Assembly: GCF_031143425.1 (NCBI RefSeq)
Contig: NC_090450.1
Span: forward strand, 172,469,272-172,533,271
Direction of reading: 5' to 3'
Source: Pleurodeles waltl
Taxonomy: Eukaryota; Chordata; Amphibia; Caudata; Salamandridae
Length of the DNA stretch: 64,000 bases
Shown: positions 13,381 through 25,515 of the stretch, piece by piece
Layout of the letters: every line of letters begins with the position of its first letter
Position numbering within the stretch: position 1 is the first letter of the stretch
Translations under genes and position numbers: made by a program
The notes under the pieces: model-generated
What the model was told of the DNA's origin: nothing
Database searches by the model: none
Seen by the model: the letters and a program-made list of their open reading frames with translations, nothing else

Positions 13381-13850
13381 TGAAACAGATTATGAGTCGC
13401 ACATTTGTTGGCAATTTTGAAGAAAACAGCTATATATTTTGTGATACAATAATAAAAACTTATTTCAGCCTCTCAAAACACTGCAGACTCATTTTGCGGC
13501 TTTAATTCAATGATAATACAATCTTGGAGTCAATATCTTTGGGAGAAACATTGATTTCACTGCGTTTGGTCTTTCCCTGATAATGCTATAACCTTCTCAA
13601 CATGCGTTCCGCAGGTCAGAATAAGGACTAATGAGTAATATTGCATATTTTTACCCATTATGAACTGCAAAATTGTTGCAGGTTTTAATTGTCAAATCAA
13701 TGTGAGGAAAAGAAAACACCAGACGTTTGATAGTTCTGTACACAACTCGGCAGTCTGATTAGATCACCAATCACCAGTTTACACACGAGCTAGGATTACC
13801 ACACCCATTGTAATGAGAGATGTTTTCCGTGTGTATATATGTCTTTCCAA
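13381..13850. other. Interval without recognised gene
   Basis: This spacer between the two LINE copies shows no coding signal. It ends where the first 182-bp direct repeat begins. Confidence 0.5.
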
Positions 13851-14032
13851 TTTAGATGTTTTAAAGCCCTCAATCAATATTTTATATTCAGTGACAAACC
13901 ATGATTTCCCAAGTTGATTTTTACCACATATTTGACCAGGGTCAGGCAAAAGTATTAACAAGGCAAACTACCCTAGTCTTACATGTTACATACATATCAT
14001 CTTTAACAATGCTGTTCTTGGAATATATTTTT
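13851..14032. repeat. 182-bp direct repeat, copy 1
   Basis: It is nearly identical to 15688-15869 at a constant offset of 1837 bp. I count two substitutions. It abuts the endonuclease-domain end of the minus-strand LINE fragment. The flanks outside the repeat pair differ, as expected for a target-site-like duplication. Confidence 0.9.
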
Positions 14033-14580
14033 ATATGTTCTGGATGAGCAGTTGAGGAAAAGGGAGGGCCTTCCTCATCCCTCCTAATACATGGCAGGGT
14101 ACATGGATGTATGTTAAAGTCCCCTAATAATATTAACTCAAAAGTATTAACATTTATACTATAGACAGACAAATATTTATCCAAGTCATCCAGATTTTGA
14201 CTGGTGCAATCATTTGCATGCGAATTATAAAAATTTATAAAAAGGATCTTACCCTTATCCTGGGTGGAAAGCTCAACAATTAGACAATTTACTGAGCCCG
14301 AGGGGCATTGAGTTAAAGTACCTTTCATATCCAGTTTGAAAAGGCTTAATAGTCCCCCCTTAGGTCTTCCTGCCACACTGTTTGTAGCTGGAATGCAAAA
14401 ATGACAAAAGCCATCTAAGGAAAAGCTATTCGTTTGATCCCAGGTCTCTTGTAAAGCAATGACGTCAAAAGATTTTAGTGTCCTTTCCCATTCGGCTATC
14501 CCAGACTTGCTCTTTAAACCAGCAATGTTCCATGTAGCGATCTTAATGGACGATGCTGAAGACTGGGAAGAATTTCCCAA
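13942..14580 (-). pseudogene. LINE ORF2, N-terminal endonuclease fragment
   Basis: It starts 12 bases after the ORF1 frame. Residues 12-50 hold the endonuclease start (IKIATWNIAGLKSK) and the QETW box with the catalytic Glu. The GDFNIH box comes near residue 150. LINE sequence ends at 14033, and the last about 30 residues are read through the 182-bp repeat to a stop at 13942. The RT is absent, so the product could not support transposition. It belongs to the apurinic-endonuclease-like domain family that nicks the target. Confidence 0.75.
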
Positions 14581-15687
14581 GACATTTGGCAGTCAATCAT
14601 TTTCCTCCATAGAAGATAAGGCAGCATACCGATTGTGAAGAGGTAAAGTGTTAACGGTCTGCCTGTAAGACAGCTGATGACGACTTGTCTCCCCCCTAAT
14701 TTGAGACCGAGACATATTCACAAATACATTCGGGGTACAGGCATCCATACCTCTTCCATTCTCATTTGAACATTGCCCTTGCACATACAACGAACGACAT
14801 TGAGTATTGGCCCCATGATTATAAAAGAAGCCAAGAGGTCTAGCAAGAACCGCATTTTCTAAAGTTGGCAAATTTGCAGCTCTCAGAAGCACTGTTGCCA
14901 CGTGTTGTGGGTATTTAAAATTTATAATAATGCAGTCTCCACCTCCATTTTTAGGGACATTACCAATCCAACTAACTCTACGAGTAAATAAAATGTCATT
15001 TGCAAGGGCACAAGGAAATCCACAGTTCTTATTCAACCAAGCAAGCGTCTTGTTTTTAAGAGCAGGATACGTTTCTACCCCAGAACCATTCAAGCACATG
15101 TCAACCTCTGGGACATTTGTTAGAACCACAGTATATGGTGCACATTCTGGCGGGAGATTAATAAAATTATGTCGCCTAGTTATACTTCTTCTATCAATGA
15201 CTGTCCCTCGTATAATGTCCTGAGTACTCCTTTGTACTGATCGTGGTTGACTAGATGTATTTTGTGCACTAGCCGACCCTACTGGCAATGTAGACAAGGA
15301 TGAGGCAGTCGGCACACTTACAGTCAGTGGGGCCTGAACAATAGCCCCCAAGCTCTCCGTCCTATTACTGACTATAGAGTGTGTAACTGAACCCACTGGG
15401 TGATTATCCATAGAGCCTATTGAGTCTAAGTGGGTACTCAGTGGAACAGTGGACCGGGTCAGACAAGATTCTACAAGGCCTTCCAATCTAGTAACCCTAA
15501 GAAGCACTAATTCTACCTTGGCCACCAGGGGACTGACCAGTACTTCCAATTTAGATTCAAGAATTGTAACCAGATAATCAATTTGACTTGAATGCAGACT
15601 AGTCCCCTCAATAATATTGGTGGGCTCAGGGACATTTCCCCTATTGATAGCTGTTGGACCAGCTTTTTTTGGCTTCCGACACCCTGC
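14033..15687 (-). mobile_element. Young LINE fragment (ORF1 plus 5' part of ORF2)
   Basis: The 1655-bp insert lies exactly between the two 182-bp direct repeats. On the minus strand it begins next to the ORF1 start (residues GCRKPKKAGP) and ends inside the endonuclease after GDFNIH. It is therefore missing the 5' UTR, the RT and the 3' end. LINE copies usually lose the 5' end, so loss of the 3' end is unusual. ORF1 is open throughout, and the flanking repeats are about 99% identical, which suggests recent formation. Confidence 0.75.
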
Positions 15688-15798
15688 TTTAGATGTTTTA
15701 AAGCCCTCAATCAATATTTTATATTCAGTGACAAACCATGATTTCCAAAGTTGATTTTTACCACATATTTGACCAGGGTCAGGCAAAAGTATTAGCAA
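14593..15798 (-). CDS. LINE ORF1 protein, open, fused to flanking repeat sequence
   Basis: The 401-residue open frame has about 37 N-terminal residues encoded by the direct repeat (15688-15798); the LINE part starts at about residue 38. The LINE part opens with a basic stretch (CRKPKKAG). A leucine-rich segment with heptad-like spacing follows (residues 75-115), possibly a coiled coil. Then comes a Ser/Thr-rich linker, a block around residues 210-330 resembling an RNA-binding fold (ending GGGDCIIINFKYPQ), and a Cys-containing tail. ORF1 proteins bind LINE RNA in cytoplasmic particles. The genuine start codon was probably lost at the junction, so the ATG at 15798 may be accidental. I do not know whether it is expressed. 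Confidence 0.65.
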   Translation of the reverse strand: MLILLPDPGQICGKNQLWKSWFVTEYKILIEGFKTSKAGCRKPKKAGPTAINRGNVPEPTNIIEGTSLHSSQIDYLVTILESKLEVLVSPLVAKVELVLLRVTRLEGLVESCLTRSTVPLSTHLDSIGSMDNHPVGSVTHSIVSNRTESLGAIVQAPLTVSVPTASSLSTLPVGSASAQNTSSQPRSVQRSTQDIIRGTVIDRRSITRRHNFINLPPECAPYTVVLTNVPEVDMCLNGSGVETYPALKNKTLAWLNKNCGFPCALANDILFTRRVSWIGNVPKNGGGDCIIINFKYPQHVATVLLRAANLPTLENAVLARPLGFFYNHGANTQCRSLYVQGQCSNENGRGMDACTPNVFVNMSRSQIRGETSRHQLSYRQTVNTLPLHNRYAALSSMEEND

Positions 15799-15869
15799 GG
15801 CAAACTACCCTAGTCTTACATGTTACATACATATCATCTTTAACAATGCTGTTCTTGGAATATATTTTT
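15688..15869. repeat. 182-bp direct repeat, copy 2
   Basis: This is the partner of 13851-14032. The boundaries are sharp on both sides: CACCCTGC precedes it here and TCTTTCCAA precedes copy 1. Nothing like it lies upstream of the plus-strand LINE ORF1, so it is probably not LINE 5' UTR. Confidence 0.9.
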
Positions 15870-18800
15870 TTCACAATCTTACACTCAAAAACACAAATCC
15901 ATTTCTGAGCTCTTCTTACAAAAGCCTTTAGTTATTAACACAAACCTATTGCCTTTGGCAGTGCTCAATACTTGTTCATAGATGTGGGGGGGATCTGGTA
16001 ATCTTTATTTTGACTTTTAAGTAGCATGTTTTCTTGCATGTCTGCACTCTGTTGCTTAAATTATGTTGCTTCCATGCTTACTTACGCACTTGTTACTCGT
16101 GAACTACTCTGTTCCGACTCCTCAAACCATTTTTCTCAGTCCAGCTAGCACGCCAGATGTTAAGTCTAAAGTCTGTTCTGCATGACTTGTGGTAATCGTG
16201 GCTTTGTATGCCCTTGACTTAATCTTCTACCTTTCTTTGTATTTGCACCTCTCTTGCTTTTCCGAGATTTACCCAGAGAGGCAGAGAAAGGAGGCTCCCC
16301 ATGTGGGATCTTCTGCCCGATGCAATACTGCGGGAGTCAAATAGTGACCTTTAGTAACAGAAGTTGTCCTTCTGTGGAAGACTTCGCATTTTTCTAAACA
16401 AAAAAGCCTATTGTCACAAAACGTGTGTTGACAACTTGGATGTTGCATATTCCAGGTTAAAACTAATAAAGATGTTGTCAAGACAGAGATTGTCACTGAT
16501 GGAAAAAGCACCAAAGACCAGAAAAAGCTCAGTTGTGGAAGATAAGCATCCGTGTGCTTATGCATCTAATGACGGTTATAATTTTCTTTTTAATAAAAAA
16601 TGCTGATTGATAGATTGCGGATGCACTAGGAACCAGGACATTTCCAATGATATGTTTACTACCCAGATCTCAGACCAAATCTGGAAAAAATGTAGAAAGC
16701 GTGTAAATGGGGTGAAGATTTATGGATTGTACTTATAAATTAATAGCACATTCGTGCGTTAGTAAAGGAGTTAACGGTGGATAAAATAGTTACTGCTGTG
16801 AGTCATACATAATACTCTATAACTCAACCCTCACATAGTGTGACTTGCTAGTGATAACAGACAGGACTCCAGATTTGGAAATTCTTACATTTGACTCACA
16901 GTGATTGCTATTCGTATTCAGCAGTAGGCTAATGCCCAACTTAACGTCAATGTGTCATCAGTTGAAAGCATCCACTACATGGCCTCATTTTAGTTCTGTC
17001 CCAAACCTTGGTGCCAAGAACATACCACAAGCCAAACCTCAAGTGTTCGTAAAGACCTGCGGGTTGTTACTAAGGATTTGGCCTCTGCATAATAATATTT
17101 TTTACATATTCTTTATATCAGGAGAGTCTGAAAGTTTTATTAAGTTTAAGTAGCTTTTATGGGGGCCACTGGAATGAAGAGATTGTGCAGCCGCGGCAAT
17201 TTTCATATTATTATAAATCTGCCGCATTTGCCACATAATCAATCACCTGCTGCATAATCTGAAGATTCTAATGAAAAAGTTTGTGTGTAGCTCAAATGGC
17301 TCAAAAGTTGCTAAAAATGCAGCAACACGGGTTGCCACACAGTGGAAGGCCCTTTGCAAAGGTTGACTTGCCATCACTCTGTTGCATATTGCTATTTTGG
17401 GGTTTTAAACTGGTATTAACGAGGTCCAACCTGCGCCCAGATAGTGTTAACAAGTGTGAACAAACATTGGTAAAGCCAATCGGTTTTAGCAATCTGAAAG
17501 CTATTGATGTTATCAATGTCAGTATCTTTTAGCCATGTTGAATAGCAGCAAATCGAGCAACATAATGGGGGTACGAGTCAAGCAACACAACAGGGGTGAG
17601 TCAAGCTACAAATAAGATATTGGGGAGGGCAATTGGGGAGAAGGTAAGTGAGCAAAGTAATGGTAGGCAAGTAAAGCAAGATAACACAGGAAGGGGAGAC
17701 CAATTGGGATCAGCCAATCCCTGAAAATAGTTGATATGTAAATCACACAACACATATCGCATAAAGTATGAAAAGTTTCTTCAAATTTCAAATAATATAT
17801 TTGTTTTTACTATGTAAAACCTACGATTTAAAGGCCTACATATGTGCAGCACTTAAGGGAAGTAAAAAAAATGCGGAGACATGAACTAATGCAATGACTT
17901 AATTTATATACTCTGATAAAAGAGAGTCATAGGTAGTTTTCAGGAAGTTCAAATGCTGTGCACATTAAAACTACCATTGTTAGAAGCCACTGTAATTTAT
18001 ATGGAATTCTTGAATCAAAAAAGAGGAAATTCTTTCCTAAGCATGCCAATGAATTAGTATTAACACTAATGGCAAACAGCTCAGCAAAAAACTGGAATAA
18101 AAAAATCAGTGCATATCCTTGACCACCAGCCCAGGCTAAGTGCCTGCTCTGTCACCAGTCCTTAGCTAAACAAGCCTCGTCACTAAAATGAGCCAGTCTG
18201 AGAGTTTCCCCTTCTTCCATAGCGCTTGTGTTGCAACCTGTTGCTGGCAGTTTGCGTACAACATCCACACCTCGGTACACCCATCTCACTCACCTAAACT
18301 CAGAGGAGAAAGCGAGCAGGCTGAAGTGTGGATGAGCTGTGACATTAATGAGGCACATTAAAGCAATGCACTGAGAAGTATTTATGAAAAGTGATAGTTT
18401 GTCCAACTGGTATTCTGAACTCACATATTTGACAGCACTTTCATGCCCTCTGATGAAGAAAAAAGTTTGGGTGAAATAAAATATTTGGCCAAGAACACAC
18501 ATTTTAATTGGGGAAGCTGCGAATAATCCTGTTTTTCTAGTTCTACGTTGTACAACTCAGCCAGGAACTAAGTATCTATTTGTCTTTCCATATATTAAAG
18601 CTTTTTTACCTGTAAGTTAAAATTCAGTAGTTTTGAAACACAGCAAACTGGTCCGAAAGCCGAGCAGGTGACATGAGCACTAGTTACATTGCACAAGCTC
18701 ACAAGGACTGTTTATTTGCATGGGGAGATTAAGTGATGTGCCCAGAATCACAGGATGTTGAGCAGAGGTTGAGATGGTTGGTGGGGGGTTGGTAGACATG

Positions 18801-21406
18801 GGCACAAAGCAGATAATATTTCGAGGAAAGGAGAGATTCCTCGAGCAGACCAATTTTAATTGCCCTTGAGAAACCTCAGGGACCATCTGTTTTTATTCAG
18901 AGCTGAAGAAGAGGCCAGCTTTGGGGTGGAAACCTAGCAGTAGCAGAGAAAAGATATACGCAAACATGAAAGCAATTCAAGAACTGCTGCTCACTACTGT
19001 ATATAATGGAGCCACCAGGCGATCAGCACTCCCCCTAACGTTTCTCCCTGCCTGAGTAGGAATGCTTAAAAAACACACCATGGATGCCTAAAGAAAAATA
19101 ATTAAAACGAAAATCACGCACCAAACAGCTCCCGGCAAGAAAGTTACAGGAGCGCATTGTTCCATTTGAAACTGTGTTAATATTGATAAAAACGATGTCA
19201 ACATTCACCATGATATGTGTACGTACAACAACAAATGTGTATTACTGTTGTTGAATCAACCCGATGTGACCTCCCCATCAACTCGGAGGCAGAAATACGT
19301 GGTAAAGCAAGCCCTACGATCTAGGTCTCAAGCAACTGATTGACAGATCACAGGTGGGGTGACACGTAGCCCGTAGACAAATGTGCAAACAGGAAAAACC
19401 CAGATCGATCCCTCAGATATGTAGGGACACCACAATGGTCTTAGGAGTTTGGCCCGCAATAAAACATGTTTGGCCAGAGGGGTGCACGTTCCCAAAACAC
19501 CATAAAAGGTAGATGCCACATGAAGTAAGAACACTCAGCTAATCAGAACACAGCACACACAACACACAGTGATCTCGCGCTCACCATGCCATACATCTGG
19601 ACACATTTCCTACTGGCCCACACTACATCCACGCAAGGTCAAGACCCCCCCAAAAAAAGAAACGGACTGGAGCAGAGGGGGAAGCACAAGCACTCATGTG
19701 GAGAGCTGGAACACAAAGAAAATAGTAGCTCCAAAAAAGGGAGGAGAAGATGGACACAAGTACGTGGGCCATGCACTAGGGCAGGGCCAAGCACAAGGAG
19801 AGGTCAAGATGTAGGCATGCCCTCACAAACTGAAAAGAAGGGAATGAGAGCAAAGCTGCAGCAAACAAATGAAAAGCTGCAGGCGGGCTGTAAGTCCACA
19901 GTGTGTAAACAACGTCTGGAAGAAACAGCGCATGCGCTGTCTAGGCGAGACCTAAAAAAATACAAAATAATAAAGTATTATTATCCCAAAATGTCCTGCA
20001 TTATGCAGCAGAATGTGTCTTTTCTTGCTGCATAATTTACTCAACCCTCCCAAATAATTTGGCTGTTCCCTGCAGCATAGTTCCTTGGCTCTGGCTTTTA
20101 TATTCTTTATGATTTCTGTTTTACTAATAATGTGTATAGAATTATTATTTCTAGCCATTTGCCATACAGGTAAACAGTTCTCATGCTCAAAAACATGGGC
20201 AAGTGTCGGTTCACACAGTTTTTACGCACTGTGCCATAGTATAAAAAGCATAGGTCTTCGCTCATAGCCCAAAAGAAATTCACTCTGTCAGGAGACATTC
20301 TGAAGGTCTAGTGCTATATTTATCAGCCCATAGGCAGGACTCTAAACAAATCCAAGCACTGCGCTCACAGTAAGAAGCCAAGTAAAGGGTTGTGGGATGG
20401 GTGCATTTCTCTCACAGCAAAAGAAAAAAAAACAATTATGCTTGATGGGATTTCTAAGATGTTGAGTTCTTTCTTCTTGTTTTCATTTCTAATATTTGCT
20501 AATACTCTAGTAATCATAATTGTAATTGCCTGATTCCTTTCCATCTTTTCTGCACTAGCTTATGGTACAATAAACACAGTCATGTCATGTTCCTTGACTT
20601 TTGAGAACAAAATTTGGGGGGTCTTATAGAAACAATCCTGTTGGATCGCTCATTGGACGACGCAGCCTTCACACTGACCTATCCTGTGAAATACACCACC
20701 GGTAATTCGGTAAGACTCCTGTACGTTATCTATACTCTGCAGGCTCTTCTGGCATTGACACAAGTCTGGAGGCCAAGACAGATCTCCAGAGAGGGTTGAT
20801 ATCTAAGCTTGTATCAAAGTCTCGCTCTTTACAATGAGTAACACACTCATATACATCCAATGCCACGAGAACAGACAAGTGCCATGTGTGATACTCACAT
20901 TCTGACCTTATCTTCGGAATCCTGTAGAATCCACATTAAAAACCTTCTAATACTTGAGACTCACGTGACAAACAAAGCACATTGTTTGCCTACAGGTGTC
21001 TTTCCTACACAAAAATATAACTCATTTCGAACTTAAAAGTAACTATTGCGGTCATGATTCTGTCACACCGTTCTGGCTAGCATATCTGGCTCCTTTCTTG
21101 ACCATAATCAAAAAGAGAGAGGACCCACTGTTAATAATCCTTCTGTCTCTCTTGTGTCCACTATGAAAGGTAGCCCTAATAGAGAGCTCTCACCCATTAG
21201 GGTTACTAGTGGCACGCTTCATCATAGAGTCCTTGTCACCCTGAGAATCAATGGAGCTACTTCAGATTTTTATGGGGGGATCGTAAGCATAAACTTGTCT
21301 ACAGTACCCTGATACTAATTTATTTGGAGGGTCTGCTGATAATATTTAAAATAGGTGGGGACACTATTTGAGAGAATTAGTATCTCTAGTGTCTATGGAT
21401 CAACAT
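15870..21406. other. No gene recognised; old repeat debris
   Basis: Scattered short frames show no domain. Segments at about 17185-17340 and 19980-20035 share CTGCATAAT and CTGCCGCA words and are probably short repeat remnants. Two weak hammerhead-like strings occur on the plus strand at 18440-18475 and 18903-18940. A 149-residue frame at 19586-20035 is basic and low in complexity and I do not call it a gene. Confidence 0.5.
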
Positions 21407-21454
21407 GTTTCAACCAATGTATCTTGCATCTCAGGGTCACTTGGCTTTCATCAG
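21407..21454 (-). other. Hammerhead-core-like motif
   Basis: On the minus strand it reads CTGATGA, AAGCC, a longer loop, GGTT, then GAAAC. The core words are intact; stem II would be AAGCC/GGTT and weak. Stem III with a UH site is not evident. Confidence 0.4.
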
Positions 21455-21938
21455 GACCAGTTGAGGATGCCTCAACAGTTCTGATTGAAGTTATATCAGC
21501 TCATCTGTTTCTTGGAACACTCATCCCTAATCTTGTTACATATTCTTTCTAACGTGCCACACATTGCAATCTACACTTCTCATTTCTCACCAAGATATTT
21601 ATAGTACAAGCTCCTCGTGCTTCAGTAGGATTAAAGAAATAGACGGACCCATTGTCACCCATTCTTCACATGTCGATGTACATTTGTGAACCACAGATAC
21701 CATATAACAGTAAAAATTGCCATTTATTTGATCATCTTTAAAACATTACTTAGACTGATTGCTACCTCAAGATATATATTTAGTATATTTTTGTAATCTG
21801 ATTCTAACTAGACCTGATGCTCAAAATATGGTTTTATGTGCAGCACCTTAAGTACAAGGTGCTTCTGCTGACAGACAAATGTCCAGCAGACACTCAACCT
21901 ATTCCTGAGATTTGAATCTTTAACCTTCAAGAGACAGA

Positions 21939-22544
21939 GGGGGTGATTCTCACCCTGGCCGGCGGCGGAGACCGCCCGCCAGAGTTCCCCCCTCCAAAAT
22001 ACTGCTCCGCGGTCGTGAGACCGCGGAGGGTATTCTGGCTTTTGCACTGGGCTGGCGGGCGGCCGCCAAAAGGCCGCCCGCCAGCCCAGTGCAAAAGAGC
22101 CTTCCCACGAGGACGCCGGCTCAGAATTGAGCCGGCGGAGTGGGAAGGTGCGACGGGTGCAGTGGCACCTGTCGCGTATTTCAGTGTCTGCAAAGCAGAC
22201 ACTGAAATACAAAGTGGGGCCCTCTTACGGGGGCCCCTGCAGTGCCCATGCCATTGGCATGGGCACTGCAGGGGCCCCCAGGGACCCCACGACAACCCAT
22301 ACAGCCATCCTGTTCCTGGCGGGAGAACCGCCAGGAACAGGATGGCGGTATGGGCTGTCAGAATCCCCATGGCGGCGCAGCGAGCTGCGCCGCCATGGAG
22401 GATTCTAAAGGGCAGCGGAAAACCGGCGGGAGACCGCTGGTTTTCCGCATCTGACCGCGGCAAAACCGCCGCGGTCTGAATGCCCTGCGGGGCACCGCCA
22501 GCCTGTTGGCGGTGCTCCCGCTAACCCTGGCCAGAATGACCCCC
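21939..22544. mobile_element. Hairpin-chain non-autonomous element (606 bp)
   Basis: The ends are inverted: GGGGGTGATTCT on the left, and GGGGGTCATTCT on the right read from the other strand. A 3-bp AGA flanks both sides, a possible target duplication. The interior is a row of hairpins. Arms include 22039-22064/22072-22097 (26 bp, perfect), 22176-22191/22195-22210 (16 bp, perfect), 22229-22253/22255-22279 (25 bp, perfect), about 22296-22355, 22367-22380/22385-22398, 22415-22448 and 22453-22476. It is much more GC-rich than its surroundings. Overlapping frames in all directions are a by-product of the palindromes. A short target site and MITE-like ends suggest a Harbinger-like DNA transposon, but this is inference. 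Confidence 0.8.
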
Positions 22545-22951
22545 AGAGTCCCTTATGTACTGGCTTATTTCCATCTAGACATAGAATGAGTAAACGTTTT
22601 GGATTCATCAGGCCCAAAGGTCTTTGTTCAGACAGGGACAGAAGCACCTAAAGCTTGCTACCACTGCACAATTCCTGTACCGTGGTAACTAATGGTAATT
22701 GTCATGAATAACAGGAGCTGTTGGGCCACGGAGGAACAATTGGATGGTGGTGGCTGATATCAACATAGCAGAAGACACTCTCAGGCTGATGTTGCGACAG
22801 ATCCTCCAGGCTGCTCTGCGTTACTTTAACCAGATAATAGCAGACAAGGGCTAATCATATTCTCATAAAACCAATTTGGGTCAGCTATGCTACTGGGAAC
22901 TGTAAGGCCATCCCCACTCACACAATTGTTGCATGATTCATTACTGGGCAA

Positions 22952-25510
22952 TGTAAGGAAATGCCTTCCTTGGCATGGTTACCCCCTGACATTTTGCCTT
23001 TTGTTGATGACAGTTATGATTGAAAGTGTGCTGGGACCCTGCTAACCAGGCCCCAGCACCAGTGTTCTTTCCCTAAACTGTACCTTTGTTCCCACAATTG
23101 GCACAGCCCTGACACACAGATAAGTCCTTTGTAAATGGTACTCCTGGTACCAAGGGCCCTGATGCCTCCCCTCAGAGTGCCATGCCCACCTCTCACTGCC
23201 TGTGGCATAGGTAAGTCACCCCTCTAGCAGTCCTTACAGCCCTAAGGCAGGGTGCACTATACCACAGGTGAGGGCATATGTGCATGAGCACTATGCCCCT
23301 ACAGTGTCTAAGCAAAACCATAGACATTGTAAGTGCAGGGTAGCCATAAAAAGAGTATATGGTCTGGGAGTTTGTCAAACACAAACTCCACAGTTCCATA
23401 ATGGCTACACTGAAATCTGGGAAGTTTGGTATCAAACTTCTCACACAATAAATCTATGACAGTGTGGGGTTTATTGTAAAATACACCCAGAGGGCATCTT
23501 AGAGAGGCACCCTGAATACCTATCCGACTCCTAGTGCTAGGCTGACCAGTTTCTGCCAGCCTGCCACAACTAGATGAGTTTCTGGCCACATGGGGTGAAT
23601 GCCTTTGTCACTCTGTGGCCAGGAATAAAGCCTGTACTGGGTGGAGGTGCTTCTCACCTCTCCCTGCAGGAACTGTAACACCTGGCGGTGAGACTCAAAG
23701 GCTCCTGCCTTTTGATACAGCACCCCAGGTCATCCCAGCTAATGGAGATGTCCGCCCCTCCGGCCACTGCCCCAACTTTTGGCAGCAAGGCAGGAGAGGA
23801 TAATGAGAAAAAGCAAAGAGGAGTCACCCACCAGTCAGGACAGCCCCTAAGGTATCCTGAGCTGAGGTGACCCCTGCCTTTAGAAATCCTCCATCCTGAG
23901 GTTGGAGGATTCCCCCAATAGGATTAGGGATGTGCCCCCCTCCCCTCAGGGAGGAGGCACAAAGAGGGTGTAGCCACCCTCCAGGACAGTACGCATTGGC
24001 TAAAATGACTACTCTCCCCCAGACCTAAACACACCCCTCAATTTAGTATTTAGGGGCGACCCAGAACCCAGGAAATCAGATTCCTGCAACCTACACAAAG
24101 AAGGACTGCTGACCTGAAAGCCCTGCAGAGATGACGGAGATGACAATTGACTTGGCCCCAGCCCTACCGGCCTGTCTCCAGACTCAAAGAACCTGCACAG
24201 CGACACATCTGACAGGGACCAGTGACCTCTGAGAACTCAGAGGACTGCCCTAAAACCAAAGGACCAAGAAACTCCTGAGAACACCAGCACTGTTCATCAA
24301 CAGCAATATTTTTGCAACTTCGAAACAACTTTGAAAGAATTCTCCCTTTCCGCTGGAAGTGTGAGACTTTTCACTCTGCACCCGACACCCCCAGCTCGAG
24401 CTCCAGATCACAAACACTGCAGAGAGGACTCCCAGGCAACTGCGACAACATGAGTAACCTGAGTCGACCCCCCTGCACCCACAAAAAAACACCTGCAGAG
24501 AGGATCCAGAGGCTCCCCAGGACGCGACTGCCTGGTAGCAAGGAACCCGACGCCTGGACCAAGTACTGCACCCGCAGCCCCCTGGACCGAGAGGAACCAA
24601 CCTCCAGTGCAGGAGTGACCAGCAGGTGGCCCTCTTCCTAGCCCAGTTGGTGGCTGGCCCGAGAAGCCCCCCTGTGCTCTGCCTGCATATCCTAAGTGAC
24701 CCCCGTGTCCCTCCATTGTTTTCTCTAGGAAACCCGACGCCAACTCTGCACACTGCTCCCGGCCGCCCCTATGCCGTGGAGGGTGTGTTTGGTGTGCCAG
24801 TTTGTGTCCCCCGCAGTGCTCTACAAAACTTCCCTGGTCTGCTCCCCGAGGACGCAGGTACTTAACTGCCAGAAGACCGGAACCAGAGCACCCCTGTTCT
24901 CCATAGGCGCCTATGGGTTTTGGGCCCTCCTTTGATCTCTGCACCTGACTGGCCCTGTGTTGCTGGTACGGTGACTTTGGGGTTGCCTTGAACCACCAAT
25001 GGTGGGCTGCCTATGCCCAGGAGACTGAACTTGTAAGTGCTTTACTTACCTCAGAAACTTAACCATACTTACCTCCCCAAGAACTGTTGATTTTTGCACT
25101 GTGTCCACTTTTAAAATAGCTTATTGCCATTTTAACCTATACTGTGTGAACTACTGCTTTAAGTCAAAGTTCCTTACTTACGTGTGTGGAGTACCTTGCA
25201 TTTTATGTATTGACTTCAAATCTTTAATCTTGTGGTTCTAAAATAAATTAAGAAAATATATATTTTTTTATACAAAAAAATATTGGCCTGGAGTTAAGTC
25301 TTTGAGTTTGTGTTCCTAATTTATTGCCTGTCTGTGTACAACAAATGCTTTACACTACCCTCTGATAAGCCTACTGCTCGACCACACTACCACAAAATAG
25401 AATATTAGTATTATCTAATTTTGCCACTATCAACCTCTAAGAGGAACCCTTGGACTCTGTGCACACCATCTCTCACATTGAGATAGTACATTCAGAGCCA
25501 ACATCCTACA
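22952..25510. mobile_element. Solo LTR, 2559 bp, with 5-bp target duplication
   Basis: The sequence starts TGTAAGGA and ends TCCTACA, the usual TG...CA ends with short inverted termini. GGCAA at 22947-22951 is repeated at 25511-25515. No gag, pol or second LTR is present, so this is a solo LTR left by recombination between two LTRs. The length is large for an LTR. Frames inside, such as those near 23.3-24.9 kb, show no domain. The transcriptional direction could not be fixed. Confidence 0.85.
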
Positions 25511-25515
25511 GGCAA

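Noticed and set aside
19586..20035. 149-residue basic open frame
   Set aside because: Low complexity, no recognisable domain, and it runs into a common-looking short repeat; a chance frame is more likely.
21927..22479. Long overlapping frames on both strands (178 residues each) in the GC-rich hairpin element
   Set aside because: They arise from palindromic GC-rich sequence; frames mirror each other and show no domain.
24250..24944. Frames of 167 and 178 residues in the 24 kb region
   Set aside because: They lie inside the solo LTR and overlap each other on both strands without domain.
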